DNA from: Brachionus manjavacas
Taxonomy: Eukaryota; Rotifera; Eurotatoria; Ploima; Brachionidae
Length of the DNA stretch: 64,000 bases
Direction of reading: 5' to 3'
Assembly (NCBI GenBank): GCA_019054805.1
Contig: JAHQIY010000026.1
Location: forward strand, 744,001-808,000
Shown: positions 1 through 9,976 of the stretch, piece after piece
Position numbering within the stretch: position 1 is the first letter of the stretch
How the letters are laid out: each line of letters begins with the position of its first letter
Notes under the pieces: generated by a model
Database searches by the model: none
The model's input: the letters and a program-made list of their open reading frames with translations, nothing else
What the model was told of the DNA's origin: nothing
Program-made: the position numbers and the translations under genes

Positions 1-76
1 TTTCTATGACATCATTCCTTATATGCATGTTGGATATATCATGAAATTCCGAAAATTGGAATCCCGAGCTCGCCGA

Positions 77-128
77 AATTGGAATGACTTGGGGAAAAAC
101 AACGGTAAAGGCAAAAGGTTGACTTGAG
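77..128 (+). repeat. Short LINE 3'-end fragment
   Basis: About 50 bp resembles 4437-4490. Both encode the stretch GMTWG followed by lysine-rich residues, as at the C-terminus of RTE/CR1-type LINE ORF2 proteins. Too short to classify further. Confidence 0.35.
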
Positions 129-356
129 TGTCAATAATGATTAGAAAAATATTTTGGAGTTTTTGGAAACTTAAAGCTCGTATTCAACAAATTTAGATTT
201 TGTCTGATTCTCAATCTACATTATTCATCTAATTATTTAAAATTTCACGAAGTTAGCGAGTTAGCGAGTTATCGATGTCAAGGTCGAAAGTTATCGATGT
301 CAAGGTTGAATAGTGAGAGAGAATAGATAATTGATTGATTACCAATTATCAATTAA

Positions 357-1445
357 GTATAAATATATAGCTTTGTTATTACCTGGTGGTCGTACTGCTC
401 ATTCACGGTTCAAAATTCCTATAAACCTATATCCGAATTCAACATGTAATATCAGTTTAAACTCACCTGAAGCCGAATTAATACGTAGAGCACATCTTAT
501 TTTATGGGATGAAGCTCCAATGATGCATAGGAACGCTTTAGATGCACTTGATCGTAGGTTAAGAGATATCATGAAAATAAAAGATAGTAGATATGAAAAT
601 ATACCTTTTGGTAATAAAATAGTAGTCTTGGGAGGCGATTTTAGACAGGTTTTACCAGTAGTTAAAAAAGGTATTTAAGCTTAAAATTTTTTTTTTTTAA
701 ACCATTATTAAATATATTATAATTCACAGCTTCAAGGCCAGAAATAGTTAATTCATGTATAAACAGGTCAAATTTATGGAAAAATTTTCAGATTTTAAAA
801 TTAAAGAAAAATATGCGTTAAATGAACATGAATTCAACACCAGAAGAAAAGAACGAAGCTGTCGAGTTTGCTGAGTATTTGTTAAGAATTGGTAATGGCC
901 AAGAGCTTTATCATTTAGATATTGACGAATCTAATAATAATAAAAAAATTTCTGACGATTTGATCGTTAAATCGACCGACAAAGAATTTGTAGAGTTAAT
1001 CTATCCTAATATCGCCAATTAGTATGTCTTTTAATAATACAATTTAATTTAATCTTGATTAATATAAATTGGATTGTGTAACGGTAACAGGCTTATTTGT
1101 AGAAATTTTTACAGTAAAATAATTGAATGTCAAATAGCTGTTGGATCTAATGCTAAAAAAATAGTTTACATACCGAGAATGCCATTGATTCCAACTGATG
1201 CAAGTTTACCTTTCGAATTAAAAAGGCTTCAATTTCCTATACGACCAGCGTTTGCAATGAGTATAAATAAATCTCAAGGACAAACTTTAGAACACGTAGG
1301 GGTTTACTTAAACGAACCTGTTTTTACTCATGGGCAATTATATGTAGCCTTTTCAAGAGTGACAAATAAAAAAAATCGCAAGATTTGCATGAATCATCCA
1401 AATAACTTAACAAAAAACATAGTTTATACTGAGGTTTTTCAATAA
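357..1445 (+). pseudogene. PIF1-like Helitron helicase remnant
   Basis: C-terminal half of a Helitron-encoded PIF1-family 5'-3' DNA helicase, which would unwind DNA during rolling-circle transposition. The first piece (357-670) shows LLLPGGRTAHS, the Walker B-like WDEAPM and GGDFRQVLPV. A GT-AG intron at 671-729 joins it to SRPEIVNSCINRS. An in-frame TAA lies at 819-821. After the stop at about 1020 a large piece of the usual protein is missing, and a shifted frame (1074-1445) continues with the C-terminal helicase motifs NKSQGQTLEHVG and HGQLYVAFSR. The Rep nuclease and the N-terminal helicase motifs are absent. The stop, frameshift and deletion make it a pseudogene. The family is clear from motifs; assignment to Helitron rather than cellular PIF1 also rests on the terminus at 1494-1523. 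Confidence 0.85.
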
Positions 1446-1493
1446 ATTTTTTAGTGTGTTCTGCAATTTTTTTTCTTAATTTAATTTAATTCC

Positions 1494-1523
1494 CCCGGCA
1501 GCGAAGCAACGGGTATCTACTAG
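1494..1523 (+). mobile_element. Helitron 3' terminus
   Basis: A short GC-rich stretch with CCCG near its start and CGGG near its end, loop GCAGCGAAGCAA, is followed about 6 bp later by CTAG and then a T. This matches the Helitron rule of a 3' hairpin followed by CTRR with insertion before T. It lies just downstream of the helicase remnant on the same strand. The stem is imperfect. Confidence 0.6.
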
Positions 1524-1524
1524 T

Positions 1525-2072
1525 TTTATTAATAATTTGACAATTTTATTCTAACTATTATTATCTTTTCAATACAGTCATTAACCATAATGGACAAAAT
1601 CATATTAAAGAATCAATTTTAAAAAGCCAAAAAATTAATAAGAACAGAATAACATTTGGAAATTTTTGTTTTTAAAAGTTTTCTATGCTCTTCTATAAAC
1701 TAAAATTCGGTATTGTGTAAAATGTTTGTGAGCATACAAATCATGTTTAAATTTATAAATTTAAATTTAATTATTTATTTGTATATTTTATATTTATTCA
1801 ATAAACAATTTATTCGACATTTTATTTTATTTTTTCTATGTTTGAAGCTCTTGGCTTTGATTTTCAATTTTTTAGCAGATTCATTTTCATAATAATTTTG
1901 TTTTAATTTATAGCATCCGCAATATTATTTTCTTAGAATTTTCTTTCATTATCACTTTGTTTATATAAATAGCCAAGCTTATTATATCATTTTCTGAGTT
2001 AATCTCAGACTCAGTGAATCAATAATTAAAAAATCGATCATCGGCTGCATAATTTGGTACCAAAATGCCTTC
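1525..2072. other. Intergenic, no gene seen
   Basis: Very AT-rich with many stops in all frames. I see no coding-like stretch or RNA gene. Confidence 0.5.
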
Positions 2073-2857
2073 CCCCCTAATGCCGCATTTATTTTCAGAA
2101 TTCTGGATTTTAATGCTGCATTTAACCCACTTTTTTTTCCAGATACGCTGCGACTAAAAATGCTGCAGTTAATGTCAAAATTTTGGGATAAATGCCGCAT
2201 TAAATATGTAAAAAATAATAAAAATATATTTTTCTATTTTTTCAATTGTTTCAAAATTTGAAACACAAAAAATGTTCTCCGGACATAATGCATGCATGAA
2301 AAGTTAAAATTTTGAGTTTTAATGCTTATGAACAAAGCTGCTAATGCTCAGTCAGAAGTCGAAAATGAAAGTCCCGAAACAGCAGCAAATGTAGAACCAA
2401 CCAGAAAAGGCCGTGGTGGTCGCAAAAAGGGAAGCAAAAATAAAAAAACTCTAGAAAAAGAAGCACGTGAGAGAGAAGCTAGCGAGAGAAAATAATAAAA
2501 TTTCATTTTTTTTAAAAACAAATAATTTTTTTACGGAAAATTTTATGCCATTTTTATATTAAAATACCGTTTTTTTTATCAATTTAAATAAAATTTCCTG
2601 ACGCATTAAAACTCAAAATTTTAACTTTTCATGCATGCATTATGTCCGAAGAACATTTTTTGTGTTTCAAATTTTGAAACAATTGAAAAAATAGAAAAAT
2701 ATATTTTTATTATTTTTTACATATTTAATGCGGCATTTATCCCAAAATTTTGACATTAACTGCAGCATTTTTAGTCGCAGCGTATCTGGAAAAAAAATTG
2801 GGTTAAATGCAGCATTAAAATCCAGAATTCTGGTTTAAAATGCAATGCATTAGGGGA
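2073..2857. mobile_element. Foldback element with ~255 bp inverted arms
   Basis: Left arm 2073-2325 and right arm 2603-2857 are near-perfect reverse complements, differing by a few substitutions and small indels. Shared landmarks are TTTTGAAACAATTG, CTGCAGTTAATG and an outer CCCCTAATGC. They enclose a 277 bp centre with a 57-codon ORF (listed separately). Arms this long relative to the centre are typical of foldback or TIR non-autonomous elements. The superfamily is unknown and no clear target duplication is visible. Confidence 0.85.
2322..2495 (+). CDS. 57-aa AT-hook-like protein inside foldback element
   Basis: An uninterrupted ATG-TAA ORF in the loop between the two inverted arms; the ATG lies at the inner edge of the left arm. 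The N-terminal half is polar and acidic (SEVENESPET). The C-terminal half is strongly basic, with RKGRGGRKKGSKNKK at residues 28-42, then a Lys/Glu/Arg-rich, probably helical tail. The basic segment resembles an AT-hook minor-groove DNA-binding motif, but the canonical GRP core is GRG, so DNA binding is an inference. In this base composition a 57-codon open frame with such biased composition is unlikely by chance. It could be a real small protein of the element or a captured exon fragment. No homologue recognised. Confidence 0.45.
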   Translation: MLMNKAANAQSEVENESPETAANVEPTRKGRGGRKKGSKNKKTLEKEAREREASERK

Positions 2858-3339
2858 CGTTTAATATTTATATTCAAAATTATGAAAAAAAAAAATTACC
2901 ATATTTTACGTAAATTTTGGTAAAATGTAATCAATTAAATGGTAAAAAAATAGTAAAAAAATGTTAAAGAATGATTAATTAAAATTTTAATTAATTTGAA
3001 AAAAAAATTTTATTTACATTTTTTACGCTTAAAAAATATTTTAAATAGTTTTAACGCGTTTTAATTGTATGACCAACCTCCTTGATTTTCTATTACTTTT
3101 ATTAATATCTGGTTTAATTTTTTATGTTTGAATTACAAAATATATCCAATGTTGAAATAAAATTGAAAAAGTGCGATGTTTCAAATATTTTTTTCAGTTT
3201 CAGAAAAAAAATAATTTTAAATTAGAATTGCTAGCATAAAAAATTTATTTTTCTGTTTTAAATAATATAAAATAAAAAAAATGAATAAAAAAAAAGATAA
3301 ACAATTCACTTAGATTAAAGTTTTTATTCAGTCGTTGAA

Positions 3340-3703
3340 AAACTGAGACTTGTCGGTTAGGTGAATCACTTATTATCCGAAAAATTCTTGTTCTCAGATT
3401 TTGTGAACTATTGGCTCATTCATTTTTTTTTGTTCAAAATAGAATTAAGGTGAACCAAAATAGAATAAGACGAACAATTTTTAGATTATGTGGACAAATT
3501 GAATTAAGCTGTTTAATAGAATGCCTAATTCTCGAAACTGATGTAAAAATTAGCTAATAGTTTTTTAGGTTTTATTTTTTAATTTTTGAAGGAGCTTTAG
3601 AATAAGCTTTGAATTTGCTCTGATCTTTTTGACCTGGCATTACTCTTTCAACAATTTCAAATACCCAAATGCGCCTTCTACTTAAATCTTTGCCTTTCAG
3701 CAC
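3340..3703. mobile_element. Decayed TIR element with GTGAAC-type terminus
   Basis: Bases 3350-3410 resemble the left end of the element at 11563 (TTCACTTATT, then CTTGTTCTC, then GTGAAC). On the minus strand at 3578-3703 there is a coding-like tail with RRRIWVFEIVERVMPGQ, ending in KIKK and a stop. I do not recognise the protein. The second terminus was not found. Confidence 0.35.
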
Positions 3704-3989
3704 AATAAATAAAAATTAAAGAAAATTAAAATTAATTTTTCACCCTTTAAGTGTATGACTTTGGCGGACAAAGATTCATTTATTTCGAAAAATTTACCTA
3801 CTCCGCCCAACATTAAATTTTCTTTGTAATTATTTTTTCTATCTTATTTTTTATAATTGCATTAGCCTTTTTCTAAATAGATGAAGAAAGACGTTTTTTT
3901 ACTTTTGTAAATATACGTAAATTTACAATATTTTACGTAAAATTCGTTTTTTACGTAAATTATCGTAAATTCGAGTGTGTAAGTGAATT

Positions 3990-4545
3990 CACATACTTAG
4001 AAAGCACTATCAGAACAACGTTGTGAACACACATAGACATTAAGAATAAACTTGCTAAAGTAAAAAGTGCCTTTGGTAGACTCCTATCAGCATGGAAATC
4101 AAACAGCTACAGCAATGAAACAAAACTTAAAATGCACAACACTGATGTACAGTAGCGAATGTTGAGGGATGTGTGAATCTAACAGGAAAAGCCTGAACAC
4201 TTCCGTACTGGAAGCTTGCGGAGAATCCACGGGATACACTGGTCTAAGACATTGCCAAATGCTGACCTATACACAAGAATAAATTCAGAGCCATTAAGTC
4301 AGCGTATTAAGTTTATGATTGATGGCCCAATGGTCATTACAGGCCCATTACAAGTCCATTGATCCTTTCCAACACCAGTTAACATGCTTCCAAATAAGCT
4401 TTTGTTCATTAATTTATGGGGGAAAAAAATTGAATTGAAATGGGAATGACTTGGGGAGAAGCAAAGGTAATAGCAAAAGATCGACTTAATGGAAATCAAA
4501 AGAAGTGACCTTTTGCTCCACAAGGAGTAAATAAGGAAAAAAAAG
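3990..4545 (+). mobile_element. LINE (RTE-like) ORF2 3' fragment
   Basis: Broken plus-strand frames read DIKNKLAKVKSAFGRLLSAW and SNETKLKMHNT, then RRIHGIHW and NADLYTRI. At 4437-4500 follows GMTWGEAKVIAKDR, a typical LINE C-terminus. This order matches the region after the reverse transcriptase domain in RTE/CR1-type LINEs. There are stops, frameshifts and an unrelated stretch at about 4300-4420. Inactive, 5'-truncated copy. Confidence 0.65.
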
Positions 4546-5100
4546 TGAGTTAAACAGGTACTAAACGCATTTTCCTACAAATTTAACTCTTTAAGGCGTT
4601 TTTTGTTCTACGGGTGAGTTTATTTATAATGTATTGAGAATCTAATAATTGAAATGGAAAGCTTCCATTTCAGTTGAATATTTAGGATTTTTTTAAAAAA
4701 TATTCTTCTCATTTTTGAAGCTAAAATTTGAAGACATTTTTTTTGCATTTTATCCAATTTAATTTGAACATGATTTCGATCACTATGACAATAATGGGCA
4801 TATTTTAGATTCGAATCAAAAAAAATTAAAGATTTAAGTTTTAAGAAAAATTTGCAATTTAGTCCATGAGCTTATTGTTTAGAATCAATGAGGCTTTTCA
4901 ATCCAAAACAAATCCGGCTTATTGTTAACTTGGTAATAATTTCAAAATTTAAATTTCACTTTTGATATGACTAATTTTTGAAAAATTTCAAGTTTTTTTT
5001 CATTTTGGTATTAGCTACTTGGATTTTTGTCATATTAGCCGGTATAACACAGTCACAGAGAAGATTGAAGCTCGTCAATTAAAATAGCTAGCAAAATTTT
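4546..5100. other. Upstream region of CRCP
   Basis: AT-rich, no coding sequence seen. It presumably holds the CRCP promoter and 5' UTR, but I cannot place a start site. Confidence 0.4.
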
Positions 5101-5580
5101 ATGGAAATCGTCAACAAAAACGTAGCATTATTGTCTAATAGTGAGGTTTTCACTTTGCTTAAAGAAACAAAAGAAAAATCAGCCCAAAAGTTAATAAAGA
5201 AGAAAAATCTCGATCCAAATAATTCCAACTTTAGCACCAACGTCGACAAACATTTGCCAACAGTTGTATACGAAAGTCTTAAATATTTGGAGAGAACGCC
5301 GTGTGTAAAACAAACGCCTCAAATAGTTGACAATTTCTTGACGAAATTAGATGAATCATTTAAAGAATTCAATTTGACCAAAGTCGAAAAGTTGCAGCTT
5401 TTGAATCAACGGCCCACAAGTGCAGTCGAACTCCAATGTTTGATTGAAGATAGTGAGGAACGCTTCACTATCGAACAAATGGACGATTTGTTGGAATTTG
5501 TTTTGAAAAATCTACCAGATAACCAAGAATCAGAGGAAAATTTTGAATCAGAGACTCTAGATCAAGATTTTAATAACTGA
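5101..5580 (+). CDS. CRCP: RNA polymerase III subunit RPC9 (CRCP)
   Basis: RPC9 is the Rpb4-like subunit of RNA polymerase III. It pairs with RPC8 to form the stalk used in initiation at tRNA and 5S genes, and works in the nucleus. This intronless ORF encodes 159 aa (human protein about 148). It opens with ALLSNSEVFTLL, matching the conserved ALLSNYEVFxLL start, and has TYESLKY-like and TPCVKQTPQIV segments. Around residues 97-120 lies KLQLLNQRPTSAVELQCLIE, the RPB4/HRDC-like core motif, then SEERFTIEQMDDLL. The tail is acidic as in the family. The first ATG gives a full-length match. The C-terminus has an extra acidic segment. Standing alone between repeats, it shows no operon-like partner. 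Identification is strong from colinear motifs. Confidence 0.93.
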   Translation: MEIVNKNVALLSNSEVFTLLKETKEKSAQKLIKKKNLDPNNSNFSTNVDKHLPTVVYESLKYLERTPCVKQTPQIVDNFLTKLDESFKEFNLTKVEKLQLLNQRPTSAVELQCLIEDSEERFTIEQMDDLLEFVLKNLPDNQESEENFESETLDQDFNN

Positions 5581-7309
5581 GTTGGATATGGTGCCTATCG
5601 ATGGATGGTTCTATTTGTTTAATCTAATTCCTGCAACAATAGTTATTGGCTTTTTTCTTCATTTAATTTTTTGGATCGGATTTCAATTTTTTATTAATAA
5701 TTAATTTTGTTTGTTTTAAAATAAATATTAAAGATATTAGTTCGAGATCAATAGGTTTACTTGGAAATTTTTTCTTCTATGATACACGCTTCACTTTGCA
5801 CAGACTGAATTTAGGCAAGGAATTGAGTGTATCAGCTGATACAGTTTACAGGACCAATTTTGGATATTTACAAAAAAAGTTATCTAGATTTTTGCATTTA
5901 CCAAAGGATTGATCTAAACTAGATCTTGGATAAGTTCGATACGGGTTCATTTTCTTAGCGCAAAAATTAGGACTTGAAGAATTTAAATTGATCTCAAAGA
6001 CTTTTCTTTAGAAAATTATTCAAAGTTAATCAAAAAAAGAATTTTTGAATTTTATTTGTTTAATTTTTAAATTGATTCTAAGATTTTAAATCAAAATTTT
6101 TTTTTAAATTCTTCAAATTGATATCTGTGTAAATTTTTTTTATTAATTTATGAAAAATACCCAAAAAAGTTTCATTGCTCAAAGTTTTTTAATAAAAATA
6201 GACTCTTTAAAAAAACAGAATTCTTTCTAAATATTTAAGAGAATATTTATTTTTAAATATTGATCTTTCAAAAATATAAAACTTAATTAATAAAAAAGAG
6301 ACTTAGGAAAAATCTTTTATATAATTAAAATTAAAAAAATTTTTAAAATTAAATTTCATTTTATAACTAATTCTAAGCTATAAAAATTCTGAAAACCATA
6401 GTTCTTAATTTGAACATCTAACTTTTAAATTATTTTCAAAACTCGATCAAAAAAACAAAAAAAATTATTTAACTGTATTATTGCAATTTTAGATTGTAAA
6501 ATTTCTTTGATAATTACGTAAAACCTTACAAACTAACCTACTGGGTTCTGGTTTAAAATGGTTGAGTTAATAAGTTAATAAATATTTTTTTTATTTTTTT
6601 GCAAATAGATTAAATTTAACTCAGGATAATATCAAAATTCTTTATTTGATTTAGTGAGCTTTTAGTGTTTTGATTTCTAAAATTATACAAAATATTTGAA
6701 ACAATATATGGAAACTAAACAAGCTTATAAATAAGTTTTTGGCATGGATTAAAATGTGAAAAAAACATTACATAGTATAAGCTTATTAGCTTATTTATTT
6801 TTTATATTTTCTTTTTATGAGACGATATGATAAATTAATGAAAAAGCAGACTGTGGTAGCAGTTGAAATTATATTTGAAATAATATGTTGATAATTAAAA
6901 GGTTTGTTTTTAATGTACTTTATAAGCCAAGGAGTAAAAGTGAAAATGAAATTAAAAAAAATTGCGTTGTTACCGAGTCTTAGACTGGGCTTATGGCTAT
7001 TTAAAAAACCAGACCCACGGGATAATTTGCAAAGATAAACGATAGGTCTTACCATTCCCAATAGTTTTAAAACCCAATTTATTGTCGACATCATTGAAAA
7101 AAAATGGGTTCTCTAGTGTTGATGAAAATATCTTGAGTTGGATTTTGAAGACAAAGTATTCAAGCTTTAACAAACTTGAATTTGAATTTTTTGGGATCAG
7201 TGGAATGATTTAATGGTGTTTCCTTACGATTTTTGCATATTTCCAAAGTCAATAAATAGAAAAATAAATTAAGATTAATTTATTAGCATTTATTTTTTTG
7301 TTTTCTTGG
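5581..7309. other. Intergenic, no gene seen
   Basis: AT-rich DNA with long A and T runs. A 99-codon open frame on the minus strand (6795-7094) has no recognisable composition or motif and I treat it as chance. Confidence 0.5.
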
Positions 7310-7749
7310 CTCTATTGTGATAAGAGGTCAGTTGGTCACATATCATGTAACCAGTATCCCTCATCTAAAATAAATAACAAAAAATTGGTCATTAACATAT
7401 TTTTAATTTCTTTTAAAATAATTTTAATTTTAATAAAAGTAAAAATAACATTCAAAAACAATAAAACTAAACATTTTTAAAAATATTAAAGAATGAATAA
7501 AATAAACAAGGAACTGTCAGATATTTTTTTCACTATTATTACTTTTATAGTAAAAGTAAAGAAAAATTTAATTAGTAGTGTTCTATATTCGATGACTACT
7601 GTGAAAATGGTCAAAAAACTAAAGAACATAATAAATTAAAACTTCTTTGGTAACTTAATATTTTGATTATTAAACTTCTGGTCACATATTCTAGGTGAGG
7701 GGTACTGATCGCACAATATGTGACCAAAAGGTATCTTATCACTATAGAG
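7310..7749. mobile_element. MITE with GGTCACAT-bearing TIRs
   Basis: Ends read CTCTATTGTGATAAGA and, reversed, CTCTATAGTGATAAGA. The inverted match continues through TTGGTCACATAT, a CAGTA-C-CCCTCA block and CTA, about 55-60 bp per side. The interior is AT-rich and non-coding. The motif GTGACC/GGTCAC recurs in the remnant at 20.83 kb. No clean target duplication is visible. Confidence 0.7.
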
Positions 7750-9976
7750 ACGTTTTCTTAAATTCTAAAAATTAAATAAGTTTTTAAATTTTAGTTAAGA
7801 ATTAAATAAAGATCTTATTTTTTACATTTCAATTTTAATGGTTCGTTATACGATTCAAATCAGGGAAATTTTATTAAAAATTACCTTGAATTAAAAGAAA
7901 ATTAGGAATTTTTAAGATTTTATTTAAGTTTACTCAGCCAAATCTTATAAGATCTTATAAAATTGTTAATCTTTGAGTTGGTAATGTTTTTTTTCTTCAA
8001 AAGTTCATGACACCGTTTATTTTTAAAGCTTTTGATTATAATTAAATGATTTTAAGTATTATTTAATATGGAGATTAAAAATTAATCCGAAATAGTCAAA
8101 ATTAAGAAAAAAAATGAATAATTTTTAATCAAAAATAATTTTGCTTTACGAATGCGTCTTTTGGTGCTATTTTAATTTCACAATTAAGATGACGTTCTGA
8201 ATGTAATAATGAAAACGGAAAAATTTATTTGAAATTAAAATTTAAATAAAAAGCTTTGACAGTCTCAATATGAGAGTTGTTCGGATATTGAATAAATCTA
8301 ATGCTTTTTTTTTATTATTTAACATTTTTAATATTAAATAATTTAATCTGTTTTTCTGCAATAATTTTAAACTAAAAATCCAAATAAGAAGCTTTTGAAT
8401 TTTAAATAGGAATAAAATGGCTATTAATTTTTTTTTCTATTTATTTTAGATTTAAAGACATGTCACACTGTTTGAAACACAAAAAATCATAATTTTGATT
8501 TTTTCTAAATTTGGTTGCCTGTCTTCGTGATTACGTGAAGCTATTTATTTTGGTTATTTTTTGCTTAAGGTTTCAAAATAAATCAGTCCTTATCAGTCTT
8601 GTAAATTAAATTTTAAGTTTTAGGCGGTTCAATAATTATTGTTGAAAAGCCAATTTTAATAACCATAAAATTTGAGCTCTTTATCCATCGATTTTTGCTC
8701 GAAACTCGCAGCCTTTAAATAAATTAGATATTGTCAAACAAAATTGTTTTAATTAAAGTTTAGTGTAGTTTTAGGATTCATCTAGTTTCCTTGAGGCATT
8801 AATAAGATGAAAAGAAAGTGATTATTTTATTACTTTATTGAAAAAATAAAAATAAAAAAAAAGATTCCATTATTGCAGAACAAAATTTAGGAAAATTTTG
8901 ACACAAAAATCTTGATTAGTATTTTAATTAAAAATAATTAATCAAAATTAGGTGTCGGCCTAGAAAAAAAAAAGAAAAAGATGTGTTTTATCTGTGCCAG
9001 ACAAACGTCTTGACGTAAAGCGAAATTATTTATTATTTGATTAATAGCCCGAGTATCTTAAAAACACTTCAACAGACAAATAGATGTGCCCGACACATCA
9101 AAAATATAAATATAATGTATATTTTATTTTTTATTTTCTTTTGCAAATAATTAACACGACCAAATCATAACAAGCAACAACAAAGCAACCAAATTATCAT
9201 TTTATTAATTATTAATAATTAAAAAAATAAATTATACACCAAGTTAAAAGCAAAATTTGTGCCCATGCCAATCGACAATGATCAGTTGCGATCTTAATCA
9301 CTTTCCGACTGCAAGTTAACTCAAAACATCAATTAACTAAACAAAAATGCTCCATTATTTTATGCTAAATTTTTGTTAGATTTTAGCAATTCCTATTCAT
9401 AATAAATATTTAACCCGCAACGGTTGAGTGAGCATCAGCTCGTTTCCGAGTGCATCTCTACAAGCACCCATTGTTGCGCTAAGACTCTTTTGAAATCTTG
9501 GCTCTTTAATAGAATGCTTTGATTCTAAATTAGGTTCAACTTTTGATTTTAAAGTGAAGTCACAAAAATTTTGTAAAGTCAAAGCGGTGTTCAAAATCAA
9601 ATATTTATGTGTCAGATGTAAGTGCTGACATGTAAATGCTTACATTGGCAAATTAGTCTAGCAAAAAGTTTGATTTCGAATAGTTGTAATTTTGGTGAAA
9701 TAATTTAACATTTTTTTGCTAATTTCAGAAATTAGATATATCATTTAATGCGAGTTTGTTTTACCCAAAAGAGATAAAAACTAACAAGTCTAAGAAAAAA
9801 TATGTGCTCATGTTCGTTTCGATAGCTTTTTATTTTTTTTGGTAAAGTGAAAAAATTTTTTTTAAATAATTTATTAAAATTATGATCACAACTTTTAACA
9901 AAAGATAATTAGACCAAACACGCAAAAGTAGCATTTATCTTTAGCATTTTATATTAATTTATGGAAAAAGAATTTG
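7750..9976. other. Intergenic, upstream of TBC gene
   Basis: No coding segment recognised. The 3' part presumably includes the promoter and any 5' UTR of the TBC gene starting at 9977. Confidence 0.4.

Noticed and set aside
6795..7094. 99-codon minus-strand frame
   Set aside because: No ATG context, motif or splice evidence; composition fits AT-rich chance.
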